NCBI RefSeq assembly: GCF_003075035.1
Contig: NZ_QCZE01000001.1
Span: 1,362,602 to 1,426,601 of the forward strand
From: Zobellella maritima
Lineage (GTDB): Bacteria > Pseudomonadota > Gammaproteobacteria > Enterobacterales > Aeromonadaceae
Direction of reading: 5' to 3'
Length of the DNA stretch: 64,000 nt
Shown one piece after another: positions 42,086 through 50,842 of the stretch. Numbering within the stretch: position 1 is the first letter of the stretch; the number at the start of each line of letters is the position of its first letter. The position numbers and the translations under genes were made by a program. The notes under the pieces were generated by a model, which was not told the origin of the DNA, did no database searches, and worked only from the letters and a program-made list of their open reading frames with translations.

Positions 42086-42124
42086 TGCTCACAAGGCACG
42101 TGTGACTAAAGTCTTATCGCGCTT

Positions 42125-44206
42125 TTACTTGAGGCGGGTCAGCCGGTAGCAGTTGTTGGGCTCCAGCACCAGGCACCAGCCGGGGCGCACCACTATGTTG
42201 GTGGTCGGCTCTTCCACCACCGCCGGGCCCATGATCTCCAGCCCCACGTCGAGCCGTTCGCCGCTGTAGACGCCGGTTTCAATCCAGTGGCCGTCGGCAT
42301 CGAACAACATGGGCCTGTGACCCACCAGGGCGTCGGTCAGGGTATGGCCGGCGGCATCCAATTGTTGCACCGGTGGCTTGCTCACCTTGCCGGTGAGGGT
42401 GGATTCGATGTTCACCAGCTCCACCGGGTTGTTCGGCTCGCTGTAGGTATACAGCTCTTCGTGCCGCTGGTGGAAAGCCTCCAGCATGACATCCACCGTC
42501 TCCGGGGTGATCTTGCCACCGGGGATCTCCACCGGACACTCGTGGATCTGACCCTGATAACGCATTTCCACGCTGCGCGACAGGCTGATATCGCCAAGCC
42601 TGAAGCCATCGGCCAGCAGATGCTCGGTGCCCTGGCTTTCCAGCTCGTGAAAGCGCTCGTTGAGGAATTTCAGCTCCGCTTCCCGGTGGATGGGCATGGG
42701 CTCCGAGGCCAGATAGTTGTAGCGTACGTCCGAGATGATCTGGCCGAAGGCGCAGAATACCGAGGCCACCTTGGGCACCAGCACGGTACGGCTGCCGATT
42801 TCCTCGGCCAGGGCGGTAATGTGCATGCCGGAGGCGCCACCTGCGCAGATCAGGGCGAAATCACGGGGGTCATAGCCCCGCTCGATGGATACCCGGCGAA
42901 TACCGTTGACCATATTCAGGTTGACGATGGTGCTGATGCCGTAGGCGGCCTTTTCCACACTGATGCCGAGCGGATCGGCCACCTGGGTTTTCACCGCCTG
43001 CCAGGCCGCCTCCCGATCCAGTCGGATGGTGCCGCCCAGCACGGCGTCCGGGTTCAGGTAGCCGAGCACCAGGTTGGCATCGGTCACCGTCGGTCGGGTG
43101 CCGCCCTTGCCGTAGCACACCGGGCCCGGGGTGGCGCCCGCACTTTCGGGGCCCACCTGCAGCATGCCGAATTCGTCCACCTGACAGATGGAGCCGCCGC
43201 CGGCACCCAGGGTTTCCACCTGGATCATGGGCACGCCGATACGGTAACGCAAGAAGTCGATGTCCTTGCTCAGGTTGGTCTGACTGTCCTTGGTCAGGGT
43301 GATGTCGAATGAGGTGCCGCCCATGTCGACGGTGATCACGTTCTCGATACCGAAGGGTTTGGCGACATACAAGCCGGCCTGGGGCGCCGAGGCCGGACCC
43401 GAGTTGATGGCATTGACCGCCCGCCCCTGCATGGCCTCGCCGATGGCCAGACCGCCGTTGGACTGGAAATAACGCACCGGATACTTGGCGCCCAGGCTCT
43501 TGAAGTAATCGTCGATACGCTCCACATAACGGCGCATGACCGGGCTCAGGTAGGCGTTGACAACGGTGGTGGAGGTACGGGTGTATTCGCGGATCTGCGG
43601 ATACACCTCACTGCCGGTACACACGAAGACCCCGGGCATCAGCTGCTCAACCAGCTCCTTGGCACGCCGCTCGTGGGCCGGGTTACGCACCGCCCACAGG
43701 AAGGAGATGGCCACACTTTCGACGCCTTGCTCCTTGAAACAAGCCACCGCCTCGCGGATCTGCTCTTCGTTGAGCGGGCTGTGCTCTGTGCCGTCGGCCA
43801 GAAAGCGTCCATCGATACCCCGACGCAGATGCCGCGGCACTATCATGTGCGCCGGCGGGAAGTCGGCCTCGTAACGATACCCCTCTTCCTTGTGACCCAG
43901 GCGTATCTCTATGCTGTCTTCATGGCCGGTGCTGCACAGCAGGCCCACCTTGACCCCCTTCTTTTCAATCAGGGCGTTCAGCGCAACTGTGGTGCCGTTG
44001 ATGCACAGATCGCATTCCTGCACTATCTGACTCACCGGCTTGTTCAGGGCCTCGGCAATCTGGCCCAGGCCGTTACGGATGGCAATGGTGCCGTCCTCGG
44101 GAGTCGACGGGCTCTTGAATACCCGGATGTTGCCGTCGTTCTCGGCCAGTACAAAGTCGGTAAAGGTGCCGCCGGCATCCACGCCCAGACGATATTTACT
44201 ACGCAT
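42125..44206 (-). CDS. hyuA: Hydantoinase/oxoprolinase subunit A
   Basis: This 693-residue ATP-dependent amidohydrolase subunit of the HyuA/oxoprolinase family has an actin-like ATPase start (GVDAGGTFTDFVLAE), NGTTVALNALIEKKG, a catalytic-domain segment VDMGGTSFDITL, AGGGSICQVDEFGMLQVGPESAG and GASGMHITALAEEIG. With HyuB it would hydrolyse hydantoins (for example N-methylhydantoin) or 5-oxoproline. AAGGAAGG precedes the ATG. hyuB lies 26 bases upstream and they share a terminator. The family also includes acetone and acetophenone carboxylases, so the substrate is inferred from the adjacent NCS1 permease. Confidence 0.88.
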   Translation of the reverse strand: MRSKYRLGVDAGGTFTDFVLAENDGNIRVFKSPSTPEDGTIAIRNGLGQIAEALNKPVSQIVQECDLCINGTTVALNALIEKKGVKVGLLCSTGHEDSIEIRLGHKEEGYRYEADFPPAHMIVPRHLRRGIDGRFLADGTEHSPLNEEQIREAVACFKEQGVESVAISFLWAVRNPAHERRAKELVEQLMPGVFVCTGSEVYPQIREYTRTSTTVVNAYLSPVMRRYVERIDDYFKSLGAKYPVRYFQSNGGLAIGEAMQGRAVNAINSGPASAPQAGLYVAKPFGIENVITVDMGGTSFDITLTKDSQTNLSKDIDFLRYRIGVPMIQVETLGAGGGSICQVDEFGMLQVGPESAGATPGPVCYGKGGTRPTVTDANLVLGYLNPDAVLGGTIRLDREAAWQAVKTQVADPLGISVEKAAYGISTIVNLNMVNGIRRVSIERGYDPRDFALICAGGASGMHITALAEEIGSRTVLVPKVASVFCAFGQIISDVRYNYLASEPMPIHREAELKFLNERFHELESQGTEHLLADGFRLGDISLSRSVEMRYQGQIHECPVEIPGGKITPETVDVMLEAFHQRHEELYTYSEPNNPVELVNIESTLTGKVSKPPVQQLDAAGHTLTDALVGHRPMLFDADGHWIETGVYSGERLDVGLEIMGPAVVEEPTTNIVVRPGWCLVLEPNNCYRLTRLK

Positions 44207-44232
44207 AATCGGTTTCCTTCCTTAAAACAGTG

Positions 44233-45972
44233 TCAGCCACGCAGGTGTTCGGTTGCAGCCAGGTCAATACTCAGATCGTCGGGGTTCAGTTTGACGCCGT
44301 ACTCCAGCTCGGCCGCTTCCAGTGATACCAGGCCGTTGCGCACGTCCTGTTGTACTGCCTTCGGATCCCGCTCTAAAGCTGGCCCGTAACCGCCGCCGCC
44401 CGGGTTGACATTGGTCACCCGCTCACCGGGCTTGATGGTGATGATGGTGTTGTGCTTGTGTACGATTTCCTGCTCCGGGGTGTTGACCACCAACTTGCCC
44501 AGCTTGGGCTCCAGCAGCCTGTTCTCGGCCCCCGCCGCGCCCATGGTGGGGATCTGCCGGCCTTCGCCGAAGGCAATCACCTGCATCTCGTGATCTCTCG
44601 GCTCCACTTCCCAGGCCGTGCCCGAGCCCCCCCGGTACTTGCCGGCACCGCCGCTGTCCTGCAGCAGGCCGTAGCGGTGAATGATGATGGGATAGGTGTA
44701 TTCGAGCAGTTCCACGTCGCCGGAGCTGAGCGCACCGAAGCAGCACAAGGGGCCCACCGCATGCCAGCCATCCATGACCTGGGTGGCACCGGCACCGGAG
44801 ATAATGGACGCCAGTACCATGGTCACGTACTGCTCGCCGCTGCGCGGATCCATGCCCGCAATGTTAATGCCGCTGGCATGGCCCCAGGACGCGGTGACCC
44901 GCTCGGGTGCCGCCTGCTCCAGGGCCTGGCGCACGGCGTCGGTCAGGGTTTCCATCGGCGTGGTGGTACAGTTGACGTGAGGCGCCGGCTCCACCGCATT
45001 GCACAGGGTGCCTTTCTCACCCAGATCCACAGTCACACAGCGATACAGGCCCTCGTTGTAGGGGGGCGGCAGCTGGGCAAACATCATCAGGCCCAGATAG
45101 ACACCGGACAGGGAATTGCCCTCATAGGAATTGATAAAATAGGGGATTTGCGGCGGACTCTGCACCGCAATATGCAATTGGTCGCCGGTGACCGTGATGG
45201 TGCTGGATATTTCCAGCTCGCCAAAGCCGTGACCGGCGTCTTCCAGCACGGCACTGCCCTGGTAGACACCGTCGGGCACGTCCCGGATCAATGAGCGCAT
45301 CTGCCGGTCCGCCATGTCCTTCAGCTCGGCAATACAGGCCTTGACCGTCTCCACCCCGTATTTGTCGAGCAGGGCGAGCAGGTTGCGCTCCCCTACCCGG
45401 CAGGCGCCGAACTGGGCGTTGATGTCGCCTTCCTGATCCCGGCGGGCACGCATGTTGGTGAGCAGCAGGTTGATCACGTCGTCCCGGCGCTTGCCCTTTT
45501 CCCACAGCTTGACCGGTGGAATACGCAGGCCCTCGGCATAGATTTCCTTGGCATCCGGGTTATATCCCGCCGGTACCGGGCCGCCGATATCGGTGAGGTG
45601 GCCCTTGCACACTGTCCAGAACACCAGCTCGCCCTGATAGAACACCGGCTTGTACATACAGCAGTCGAGGATATGGCTGCCCTTGTAGGCGGGATCATTG
45701 TGGTAGATGACATCCCCTTCCTGAACGTCGCCATCATAAAACTCGGCCACCGCCTTCATCGCCGGGATCAATGACCCCAGATGAATGGGAATGTCCTGGC
45801 CCTGAAGGATCATCTCGGGAAAATGGTCGAACAGGGCGTTACTGTAATCATGAGCCAGGTTGAACACGCTGGAGCGCCCGGTTTTTTCGAGGGTGAGGGT
45901 CATTTCCCGTTGGGTGGTTTCCAGCGCTCCGCGCACCACCGCCAGGGTTATGGGATCTACATGTGTGGCCAT
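44233..45972 (-). CDS. hyuB: Hydantoinase/oxoprolinase subunit B
   Basis: This 579-residue partner of HyuA has family segments VRGALETTQREMTLTLEKTGRSSVF, IYHNDPAYKGSHILDC, GHLTDIGGPVPAGYNPDA, FINSYEGNSLSGVYLGLM and GGSGTAWEVEPRDHEMQ. GGAAGG precedes the ATG. It is first in the hyuBA operon. Its promoter region (45973-46271) is shared with a divergent NCS1-family permease and contains two GGTGCACC palindromes. With HyuA it probably opens a cyclic amide, most likely a hydantoin; the pathway downstream (N-carbamoyl amino acid) is not encoded here. Confidence 0.88.
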   Translation of the reverse strand: MATHVDPITLAVVRGALETTQREMTLTLEKTGRSSVFNLAHDYSNALFDHFPEMILQGQDIPIHLGSLIPAMKAVAEFYDGDVQEGDVIYHNDPAYKGSHILDCCMYKPVFYQGELVFWTVCKGHLTDIGGPVPAGYNPDAKEIYAEGLRIPPVKLWEKGKRRDDVINLLLTNMRARRDQEGDINAQFGACRVGERNLLALLDKYGVETVKACIAELKDMADRQMRSLIRDVPDGVYQGSAVLEDAGHGFGELEISSTITVTGDQLHIAVQSPPQIPYFINSYEGNSLSGVYLGLMMFAQLPPPYNEGLYRCVTVDLGEKGTLCNAVEPAPHVNCTTTPMETLTDAVRQALEQAAPERVTASWGHASGINIAGMDPRSGEQYVTMVLASIISGAGATQVMDGWHAVGPLCCFGALSSGDVELLEYTYPIIIHRYGLLQDSGGAGKYRGGSGTAWEVEPRDHEMQVIAFGEGRQIPTMGAAGAENRLLEPKLGKLVVNTPEQEIVHKHNTIITIKPGERVTNVNPGGGGYGPALERDPKAVQQDVRNGLVSLEAAELEYGVKLNPDDLSIDLAATEHLRG

Positions 45973-46080
45973 CGTCTACCTTCCGTTTTATGACTGCCTT
46001 GAATGAGTTTTTAACGACTTGTTACCAGGTCGTATGCCAGGGGCAGTATAAAATCCGCGTTGGCCCGAATAATTGACGCT

Positions 46081-46172
46081 GGGTGCACCGGGTTTTGACC
46101 CTGAGGGAACAGGCCGCTGATGGCAGATCCCCGACTCCCCCAATGCACTAAAAGACAAGAACCGGTGCACCC
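46081..46172. promoter_or_regulatory. Paired GGTGCACC palindromes between hyuB and NCS1 permease
   Basis: GGGTGCACCGG (46081-46091) and its exact reverse complement CCGGTGCACCC (46162-46172) each centre on the palindrome GGTGCACC and lie 81 bases apart in the 299-base divergent region. Repeated palindromes at that site suggest a regulator-binding pair or a loop-forming operator. The rest of the region has no gene. Confidence 0.5.
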
Positions 46173-46223
46173 GGATGCAATCCCCTGCAGCCACAGTATC
46201 CCTATGCTGATGCCTGGTTTACC

Positions 46224-46247
46224 CGGGCTTAACAGGGGTTAAGCCCG
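46224..46247 (+). promoter_or_regulatory. Perfect leader hairpin before the NCS1 permease
   Basis: CGGGCTTAAC (46224-46233) pairs perfectly with GTTAAGCCCG (46238-46247) around the loop AGGG, 24 bases before the GTG start and just before the ribosome site. There is no T-run. It may stabilise the mRNA or bind a regulator. Confidence 0.5.
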
Positions 46248-46271
46248 TCATCACACGACAAGGAGTTCACC

Positions 46272-47612
46272 GTGGCCCAACTCAATCAACCACAATCGCA
46301 AGGCAGCGATCCGGACTTTACCCGGTCGCCGGTCCCCAACCACGCACGCATGCCTCGCTTCGGCCTGACCATGGCCTGGTGGTCGGTGTGCAGCGCCATG
46401 TTCTGGCTGGTGGTATCCGCCACCCTGGCACTGCATTACGGCACCCTCAATACCCTGGCAGGGCTCGTTCTGTCGGCAGCCTGCTTCAGCCTGATCAACG
46501 GCGTGATCAGCCGCTACGCCATCCGCACCGGACTGTCGGTCGGGCTGTTTTCCCAGACCCTGTTCGGCCGCTCCGGAGCGGCGCTGGCGACGCTGATCTT
46601 CTTCGCCACCGCCATCTATTACGGGGTGTTCGAAGGCTCGGTGATCGCCGTGGCGATCCAGGCCTATTTCCCCTCGCTGACCCTCAACCAGGCCTACCTG
46701 TTGGTAGTGCTGTACAGCGTGCCGCTGGTGCTGGGCAGCGTGCAACGCTGGCTGGACAAGCTGAACGGCGTGCTGCTGCCTTTTTATCTGCTTGGCCTGG
46801 CCACCGCCGTGGTGATGACCCTGAACACCTATGGCTACAGCCATGCCTGGCTCGAACTGGGACCGGAAGGCGGCGCCCCGGCCGACGGCTGGTGGCATTG
46901 CTTTACCACCTTCATGGGGGTGTGGATCCTGATGATGTACACCTGGGACTATGCCCGCTTCGGCAAGACCGAAGACACCGGCTACCATGCCCGCTTCAAC
47001 TTCGGCCTGCCCTTCTACCTGTTTACCTTCGTGCTCAACGGCGTCGTGGGCATCTTTCTCGCCGCCAGCATTCCCACCGACGGCGCTGTTACCGAGGTGT
47101 CCGTGGTGCTGGCACTGCTGAAACTGATGGGCTTTGCCGGCCTGATGTTTGTCTGGGTCAGCCAGACCCGCATCAACACCGCCAACTTCTATCTTGCCAC
47201 CGTCAACCTGCAGAGCTGCGTCGAGAAAGGGCTGACGCTGCGGCTTTCCAAGCTGGTCTGCGGTGGCTTGGTGGGCGGCATCGTCTATCTGCTGATGCTG
47301 ACCGACGTGTTCGCCTTTATCCTGCAGGCACTGGCCTATCAGGGCATTTTCGTGGTGGCCTGGGTAGGCATAGCGCTCAGCCATATCTGTTTCGATGGCG
47401 ATACCCTGTGTCATGGCGAGCAGGCGCCGGCCATTCGCGGGGCCGGGGTCGGCACCTGGTTTGTCGCCGCCGGCCTGGGTATCGGCTGCCTCGAAGCGGG
47501 TGGCGACTGGGCCCACTGGTCGGCGCCGGTTTCGGTGTTGAGTGCCTTCGGCCTGTACAGCCTGTTTAACCGCAAGGTCCCTGCCGGCGCTCCGAAGCAG
47601 GAACAGGTTTAA
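46272..47612 (+). CDS. NCS1-family permease (cytosine/hydantoin-type)
   Basis: This 446-residue inner-membrane permease with twelve predicted helices resembles purine/cytosine permeases of the NCS1 family (PRFGLTMAWWSVCSAMFWLV at helix 1, SVGLFSQTLFGRSGAAL, and MYTWDYARFGKT). NCS1 members import cytosine, allantoin, hydantoins or related N-heterocycles. The start is GTG at 46272 with AAGGAG upstream. It is divergent from hyuBA, so a hydantoin or methylated derivative is the best guess at its substrate (inference). Confidence 0.85.
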   Translation: MAQLNQPQSQGSDPDFTRSPVPNHARMPRFGLTMAWWSVCSAMFWLVVSATLALHYGTLNTLAGLVLSAACFSLINGVISRYAIRTGLSVGLFSQTLFGRSGAALATLIFFATAIYYGVFEGSVIAVAIQAYFPSLTLNQAYLLVVLYSVPLVLGSVQRWLDKLNGVLLPFYLLGLATAVVMTLNTYGYSHAWLELGPEGGAPADGWWHCFTTFMGVWILMMYTWDYARFGKTEDTGYHARFNFGLPFYLFTFVLNGVVGIFLAASIPTDGAVTEVSVVLALLKLMGFAGLMFVWVSQTRINTANFYLATVNLQSCVEKGLTLRLSKLVCGGLVGGIVYLLMLTDVFAFILQALAYQGIFVVAWVGIALSHICFDGDTLCHGEQAPAIRGAGVGTWFVAAGLGIGCLEAGGDWAHWSAPVSVLSAFGLYSLFNRKVPAGAPKQEQV

Positions 47613-47621
47613 AATCGCCGG

Positions 47622-47652
47622 ACGGGTCAGCCATGTGGTTGCGCTGACCCGT
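47622..47652 (+). terminator. Hairpin after the NCS1 permease
   Basis: ACGGGTCAGC (47622-47631) pairs perfectly with GCTGACCCGT (47643-47652), 10 bases after the stop, without a clear T-run. The remaining 47653-47903 interval contains no gene and must hold the sia promoter, but I cannot point to convincing -35/-10 boxes. Confidence 0.5.
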
Positions 47653-47903
47653 TACCTTGGTTACGGCGTATCGCCGGGCCACCCACGCCTCCTGGCCGCC
47701 CCCACCTTGATGGAACCCAAGCGGATCCCTTTCCCCGCCCTGCAGATGGCTCAATATATCGCCACCCGCATCACACGCCGATTCGGTCCCATGCCCTTTA
47801 TCAAAATGTCCGTGCATTTCACAGGGACAAAAGATAAATTAGCGGGTCAGGGTCGCGAACGGCACCCTGGCATCAAACAAGATAGATCATAAGGAACTCC
47901 GGC

Positions 47904-49877
47904 ATGGCAATTTGGGGGCATGGGCTCAGGGCGAAATCCATTATGGCCCTGCTGATTGCCTGCCTGGTAGCCCTGCTTCCCTCGGGCCTGATCGGCTGGC
48001 AGGTACTCGGTGCGGTACAGGACCATTTCGGCAAGGCGTATGCCCGCAACTTCACCCTGCTCAGCCGCCAGCAGATACTGGCCCCCGTATCCCGAGAACT
48101 GGCCCTGGCCCAGCGGTTGGCCGGCTCCGTGATTACCCGCAGCTGGCTGCGGGATGAAGCCAACACCGACAAAACCGCCCTTTTCTTCGAGGAAGCCCAG
48201 GGCTATGCCGATGACTTTCGCAGCCATTCCTACTTTATTGCCAGCGCCCGCTCGAATCAGTATTACTTCAATGATCCCGACAAGGTATTCAGCACGGCCC
48301 CCCGCTACCAGCTTGACCCGGACAAGACGGATGACGCCTGGTTTTTCAATTCCATGGCCGGCAAGGCCCCCTACAATATCAACGTCAACCCGGACACCCA
48401 ACTCGGGCTGACCCGGGTGTGGATCAATGTACTGATCCGGGACGGGGAGCAACCGCTGGGGATGGCCGGCACCGGCATGGATCTGAGTGCCTTTATCGAC
48501 CAGTTTATCCGCACCGACGAACCCGGGGTAACGCCGATAATCATCGACAAGCAAGGCGCCATACAGGCCCACCCCGACACCAGCGTTATCGCCTTCGGCG
48601 CCACCACCGGCGCCGAGCTGCAGGGGCATCATCTGTTCGCCATGGTCGGCCCGCAGCAAGACCAGAGCCGCCTGCGCCTGGCCCTGGCGCGGGCCGAACG
48701 GTCTCCCGAACAGGTCATACTGGAGTGGGTCACCCTCAACGGCCATCGCCAGCTACTGGCGCTGGCGTATATTCCCGAATTGCAGTGGTATGTGGTCACC
48801 GCCGTGGATGTGGCGGTTGCCAATATCCTGGAGCGCCCCTGGCTACACAAGGCGCTGTTCGTCCTAATGCTGATGCTGGCGCTGCTGGTGCTGGCCCTGG
48901 TCTATGCGGTGGACAAGCTGTTGCTGAGTCCATTGCAACGATTGCAGGGATCGGCGTCGGCCATTGCCGAAGGTCGCTTCGATGTCAGCCTGCCACCGCC
49001 TTCCAAAGATGAGATAGGTGATCTCAGCCAGGCCTTCGGGGTCATGGCTGAAAAGATAAAGCAGCACAGGACAGAGCTGGAAGACAAGATCGTCGCCCGT
49101 ACCCGGGAATTGGAAAAAAGCCACCGACAAATCAATGACTCCATCGACTATGCCAGCCTGTTGCAGCGGGCCATACTGCCCGACCGCCAGCTGACCCAGG
49201 TGCTGGGGGAGAGCCACTTTGTCATATGGCGGCCCCGGGACGTGGTCGGCGGTGATTTCTACCTGTTTCAGCAGGACGGTGACCGTTTCCTGCTGGGCCT
49301 GGTCGACTGCGCAGGACACGGTGTACCCGGTGCCCTAATGACCATGCTGGCCCGGGCTGCCCTGGATCATGCCATCACCCAATCCGGCATCCGGTCACCG
49401 GCGGCCGTACTGAAACAGGCGGATCTTACCCTGAGAGGCATGCTGCAGGACTGTGAGCTGCCACGGAGTCTGGCCACCAACATGGATGCGGCGTTGGCCT
49501 TCATCGACCCAGAACAACAACGGCTGGTGTTTGCCGGCGCCAAAATGTCGCTGTACTGGAGCGATGGCCGGCAGGTGGAGGAAATCAAGGGCAATCGCAG
49601 GCCACTGGTGGGCCGACATAGTGGCGACTATCAGGATGTCAGCCTCGATTTCAGGCCCGAGCGCATCTATTACCTGACCACCGACGGATATCTGGATCAG
49701 GCCGGTGGAGACAAAGGCTTTGGCCTGGGCAATACCCGTTTCCACCAGTTGCTGAAGGAACATGCCGCCAAACCGCTGGCGGAGCAAGCGGACGCCCTCA
49801 CACAGGCGCTGGATGAATACAGCGGCGATTATCCCCAGCGAGACGACATTACCCTACTGGCCTTCAGAGCAGAATGA
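47904..49877 (+). CDS. siaA: SiaA: membrane sensor with PP2C-type phosphatase domain
   Basis: SiaA is the membrane phosphatase of the SiaABCD module, dephosphorylating SiaC. The 657-residue protein has an N-terminal transmembrane helix (about 12-34), a periplasmic sensor (about 40-310), a second helix (about 315-338), HAMP (about 340-392), a short coiled coil and a C-terminal PP2C/SpoIIE domain (about 420-657) with metal-binding segments VVGGDFY and VDCAGHGVPGALM plus a late DDIT. AAGGAA precedes the ATG. Genes siaB, siaC and siaD follow with gaps of 15 and 20 bases and an overlap of 8 bases, so it is a clear operon. Confidence 0.93.
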   Translation: MAIWGHGLRAKSIMALLIACLVALLPSGLIGWQVLGAVQDHFGKAYARNFTLLSRQQILAPVSRELALAQRLAGSVITRSWLRDEANTDKTALFFEEAQGYADDFRSHSYFIASARSNQYYFNDPDKVFSTAPRYQLDPDKTDDAWFFNSMAGKAPYNINVNPDTQLGLTRVWINVLIRDGEQPLGMAGTGMDLSAFIDQFIRTDEPGVTPIIIDKQGAIQAHPDTSVIAFGATTGAELQGHHLFAMVGPQQDQSRLRLALARAERSPEQVILEWVTLNGHRQLLALAYIPELQWYVVTAVDVAVANILERPWLHKALFVLMLMLALLVLALVYAVDKLLLSPLQRLQGSASAIAEGRFDVSLPPPSKDEIGDLSQAFGVMAEKIKQHRTELEDKIVARTRELEKSHRQINDSIDYASLLQRAILPDRQLTQVLGESHFVIWRPRDVVGGDFYLFQQDGDRFLLGLVDCAGHGVPGALMTMLARAALDHAITQSGIRSPAAVLKQADLTLRGMLQDCELPRSLATNMDAALAFIDPEQQRLVFAGAKMSLYWSDGRQVEEIKGNRRPLVGRHSGDYQDVSLDFRPERIYYLTTDGYLDQAGGDKGFGLGNTRFHQLLKEHAAKPLAEQADALTQALDEYSGDYPQRDDITLLAFRAE

Positions 49878-49892
49878 CCCGAGGACAATGCC

Positions 49893-50435
49893 ATGCACCA
49901 TATCGAACTGCTCTCGTTACGAGAACAATTTAACCAAAACCGGATATTAATTTGTTTTAACGGCGCCATCTCCCACAGCCTGATTGAAGAAATCGGCAAT
50001 GCCCTGAAAAATTACCTGCACGAAGACCAGGCCAAGCCCTCGGCAGCCATGGATGTCTTCGCCGTCTATATCGAGCTGACCCAGAATATTCGTCACTACG
50101 CCCAAAGGCGGGGTTATAGTGAAATGGAAGGCGCCGCCACCGTGGTCGTCGCCAAGGATAAGGACAACCACTACCGGGTACTTGCCGGCAACCTGGTGGA
50201 GCTCGCCGACGGCCAGGCATTGTGTGACCGGGTAACCACCATGGCCGCCATGGACAAGACGGAGTTGAAAGCCGCCTATAAGGCCCAGCTACGCCGGCCA
50301 CGGAACGACAACCAGCACGGCGACGCCGGGCTGGGCCTGCTGGAGGTCGCTCGCAAGACGTCTCACCCCCTGGTCTCCAAACTGACTGAAATCGGAGACA
50401 ACCGAGCTTTTTTCAGCCTGCTGGCTGTCATATGA
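49893..50435 (+). CDS. siaB: SiaB-family protein kinase
   Basis: SiaB is an atypical kinase that phosphorylates SiaC. This 180-residue protein has the family segments LICFNGAISHSLIEEIGNAL, FAVYIELTQNIRHYAQRRGY (Asn in the position of a GHKL N-box) and GDAGLGLLEVARKTS. No classical kinase fold is present, as expected. GAGGAC precedes the ATG at 49893. It lies between siaA and siaC. Cytoplasmic. Confidence 0.92.
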   Translation: MHHIELLSLREQFNQNRILICFNGAISHSLIEEIGNALKNYLHEDQAKPSAAMDVFAVYIELTQNIRHYAQRRGYSEMEGAATVVVAKDKDNHYRVLAGNLVELADGQALCDRVTTMAAMDKTELKAAYKAQLRRPRNDNQHGDAGLGLLEVARKTSHPLVSKLTEIGDNRAFFSLLAVI

Positions 50436-50455
50436 AAGTACAACGGAAATTAACC

Positions 50456-50842
50456 ATGACCATGAACTCTCTCAATATCGAAGGTAGTCGCTCGACCCCC
50501 CAGATCCGCTGCGATGCCGACACCGGAGTGATTACCATGCGGGGGGATGCTTACCCGGAAAACTCATTCGAGTTTTTCAACGGACTGATTGACTGGGTTG
50601 CCCAATACCTTGCCGAAACCAGCCATCCCCTGATGCTGGAGCTGCATCTGGTCTATATGAACACCAGCAGTGTCAAGGCGATGATGGATATCTTCGACAT
50701 GCTCGAAGAGGCCCATCAACAGGGAAAAGACGTCGCCGTTCACTGGCATTACGACCCGGAAAATGAACGGGTGGTTGAACTGGCGGAAGAGTTCAGGGAA
50801 GATTTAACTTTCCCATTTACCATCAGCAGCGTCGATGAGTAG
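50456..50842 (+). CDS. siaC: SiaC: threonine-phosphorylated activator of SiaD
   Basis: SiaC activates the diguanylate cyclase SiaD when unphosphorylated. The 128-residue protein matches SiaC in STPQIRCDA, YPENSFEFF and YMNTSSVKAMMDIFDMLEEAHQ. The phosphoacceptor Thr is in NTSS: T70 from ATG 50456, or T68, the exact P. aeruginosa number, if counting from the next ATG (50462). GGAA lies 7 bases before 50456, so I annotate that start; 50462 and an upstream 50432 are alternatives. It overlaps siaD by 8 bases. Confidence 0.9.
   Translation: MTMNSLNIEGSRSTPQIRCDADTGVITMRGDAYPENSFEFFNGLIDWVAQYLAETSHPLMLELHLVYMNTSSVKAMMDIFDMLEEAHQQGKDVAVHWHYDPENERVVELAEEFREDLTFPFTISSVDE

Noticed and set aside
46251-47516. 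Open frame of about 420 codons antisense to the NCS1 permease
   Set aside because: The plus-strand permease has coherent helices and family motifs; the antisense reading is rich in His/Gln/Gly and has no recognisable domain.
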